A stretch of DNA of 64,000 nucleotides from Sphingomonas lenta (GTDB lineage Bacteria > Pseudomonadota > Alphaproteobacteria > Sphingomonadales > Sphingomonadaceae), in the NCBI RefSeq assembly GCF_002288825.1, contig NZ_NSLI01000003.1:434001-498000 (forward strand), written 5' to 3'. Under the pieces are notes generated by a model. The model saw only the letters and a program-made list of their open reading frames with translations. It ran no database searches and was not told where the DNA came from. Both the position numbers and the translations under genes were made by a program. Shown piece by piece: positions 62,911 through 64,000 of the stretch. Each line of letters starts with the position of its first letter. Position 1 is the stretch's first letter.

Positions 62911-63087
62911 ATGGCCCAGAAAGGCGCGGGCGGTAATCCCGGCGCGGTGACCGAGAAGGGCGGCGATCCCGGCTCCGGCACCTCCAGCAAGACGACCGGC
63001 GGCAAGGGCTCGGGCGGGCGCTCGGGCGGCTCCAAGTCGGGCGGCGGCGGCAACTCGGGCGGCGGTTCCTCCGGCGGCCACGGCTGA
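62911..63087 (+). CDS. Small glycine/serine-rich protein 2
   Basis: The 58-residue product starts MAQKGAGGNPGAVTEKGG and continues with Gly/Ser repeats (GGKGSGGRSGGSKSGGGG). It is too short for the ORF cutoff used elsewhere but has AAGGAG upstream and an EcfG-like promoter. It is basic and disordered. It shares the GGDPG/GxGD flavour with the gene at 62128 but no convincing alignment. Four bases separate its stop from the SDR GTG, so the two may share a transcript. Confidence 0.65.
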   Translation: MAQKGAGGNPGAVTEKGGDPGSGTSSKTTGGKGSGGRSGGSKSGGGGNSGGGSSGGHG

Positions 63088-63091
63088 GCGG

Positions 63092-64000
63092 GTGCGGCGC
63101 TTAGGCCTCGCGCTGGTCCTATCCTGCGCGGGGCTTAGCGCCTGCGCGGCGGACACGACGCTCCGCCGCGCCGACGGACCGCGCATCGCCGGGCGCACCT
63201 ACGTCATCACGGGCGCGTCGTCGGGCTTCGGCCGCGGCGCCGCGGTCCGGGCGGGGTCGCTCGGCGCCAACGTCGTGCTCGCCGCCCGCCGCGGCGAGCT
63301 GCTCGAGGAGGTCGCGAACGAGATTCGCGGCGCGGGCGGCCAGGCGATCGCGGTCCCCACGGACGTCGCCGACCCCCAAGCCGTCGAGCGGCTGGCGCAG
63401 GCCGCCGAGGCGCGCTTCGGCCGTATCGACGTGTGGATCAACAACGCGGGCGTGCTCTCGATCGGCGAGTTCACCGCCGTGCCGCTCGCCGACCACACGC
63501 GCACGATCGACGTTAACCTGAAGGGCGTGATCCACGGCGCGCACGCCGCGATGCGCCGTTTCGTCGCCCAAGGCTATGGCACGCTGGTCAACGTAGGCTC
63601 GGTCGAGAGCGTTGTGCCCCTGCCGTACCACGGATCCTACGTCGCCTCGAAATACGGCATCCTGGGGCTGGGCCGCGCGCTCAACGAGGAGATGCGGCTC
63701 AAGAAGCTCAACAAGCGCATCCGCGTCTCGACGGTGATGCCCTTCGCCGCCGACACGCCGATCTGGCAGCACGCGGGCAACTATACCGGCCGCGTCCCCC
63801 GCATGATTATGATGGACGCGGCGCAGCCTGTCGCCGACGCGATCGTCTGGGCCTCTGTCCATCCCAAGGAGGAGCTGCCCGTCGGCTGGAAGGCGCAAGG
63901 CGCGGTGTCGGCGCACAACATCTTCCCCGACCTGACGGAGGTCGTGGCCGCCAACATCTACCACGACACGACGATGCGCGACGCACCTCCGGGGGCGCCG
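63092..64000 (+). CDS. Lipoprotein-type short-chain dehydrogenase (3' end beyond window)
   Basis: The frame opens at GTG 63092 and runs without stop to the right edge (303 codons). Residues 1-18 form a lipoprotein signal (RRLGLALVLSCAGLSAC) with Cys18, unusual for an SDR. The dehydrogenase core follows: YVITGASSGFGRGAA for NAD(P), NNAGVLSIGEF and SYVASKYGILGLG with the catalytic Tyr and Lys. Its substrate is unknown. It follows glycine-rich gene 2 by 4 bases and may be in the same stress-induced transcript. The C-terminus is not visible. Confidence 0.82.
   Translation, partial: MRRLGLALVLSCAGLSACAADTTLRRADGPRIAGRTYVITGASSGFGRGAAVRAGSLGANVVLAARRGELLEEVANEIRGAGGQAIAVPTDVADPQAVERLAQAAEARFGRIDVWINNAGVLSIGEFTAVPLADHTRTIDVNLKGVIHGAHAAMRRFVAQGYGTLVNVGSVESVVPLPYHGSYVASKYGILGLGRALNEEMRLKKLNKRIRVSTVMPFAADTPIWQHAGNYTGRVPRMIMMDAAQPVADAIVWASVHPKEELPVGWKAQGAVSAHNIFPDLTEVVAANIYHDTTMRDAPPGAP

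Overview
This window is a high-GC (roughly 70%) alphaproteobacterial chromosome segment, most likely from a Sphingomonas-like member of the Sphingomonadaceae. Several things point there. The NAD-dependent glutamate dehydrogenase is the very large (about 1,500-residue) type. There is a cobS-cobT pair, a regB-regA redox two-component pair next to cyoABCD and SURF1, a potassium-independent proton-pumping pyrophosphatase and a DUF4169 gene. Two promoter-like sites match the alphaproteobacterial general-stress sigma factor EcfG (GGAAC-N16/17-CGTT). Genes are tightly packed, with many 4-base ATGA/GTGA overlaps. I see no rRNA, phage, IS element or CRISPR array.

Layout: 0-6.2 kb holds a glutamine amidotransferase (cut by the left edge), an isochorismatase-like hydrolase, two divergent YkuD-type L,D-transpeptidases, a GT2 glycosyltransferase and an unusual 826-residue fusion of a DegT/DnrJ-type aminotransferase with an FAD/NAD(P) oxidoreductase. 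At 6.3-13.2 kb are rodA, a Rieske protein, the tyrosine/homogentisate pathway (hmgA, hppD) with a divergent MarR regulator, and malate synthase G. At 13.2-25.4 kb are tRNA-Phe, yacG, an RNase E/G-like gene, maf, infA, a solitary MmeI-like restriction-modification enzyme, hppA, thiL, DUF4169, nusB, hisD and hisG. At 25.5-36.2 kb are a DUF2332 gene; a bolA-NUDIX-pirin-hydrolase run of overlapping genes; a J-domain gene; a cluster of small stress/ligand-binding-type genes (SRPBCC, VOC, double DUF1428, VOC) divergent from an HxlR regulator; cobS-cobT; and an RHH protein. At 36.2-45.7 kb are a Fur-type regulated TonB receptor and PepSY protein, NAD-glutamate dehydrogenase, a PAS-like protein and tRNA-Thr. 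At 45.8-52.3 kb are a small hypothetical gene, a GGDEF-EAL protein and a four-gene sugar ABC transporter. At 52.4-64 kb are a VKOR-like protein, a sterol desaturase-like protein, regA-regB-SURF1-cyoDCBA, an MFS transporter, two small glycine-rich genes each behind an EcfG-like promoter, an atypical receiver protein and a lipoprotein-type short-chain dehydrogenase cut by the right edge.

Four families of intergenic palindromic repeats are scattered through the window. One copy supplies the last codons of hisG and another creates a false N-terminal extension on the sterol desaturase-like gene. The two least ordinary items are the aminotransferase-oxidoreductase fusion with its coupled glycosyltransferase, and the 62-63 kb block of glycine-rich genes around a receiver whose phosphoacceptor Asp is Asn. 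All calls come from reading the sequence and family knowledge; no database search was run.
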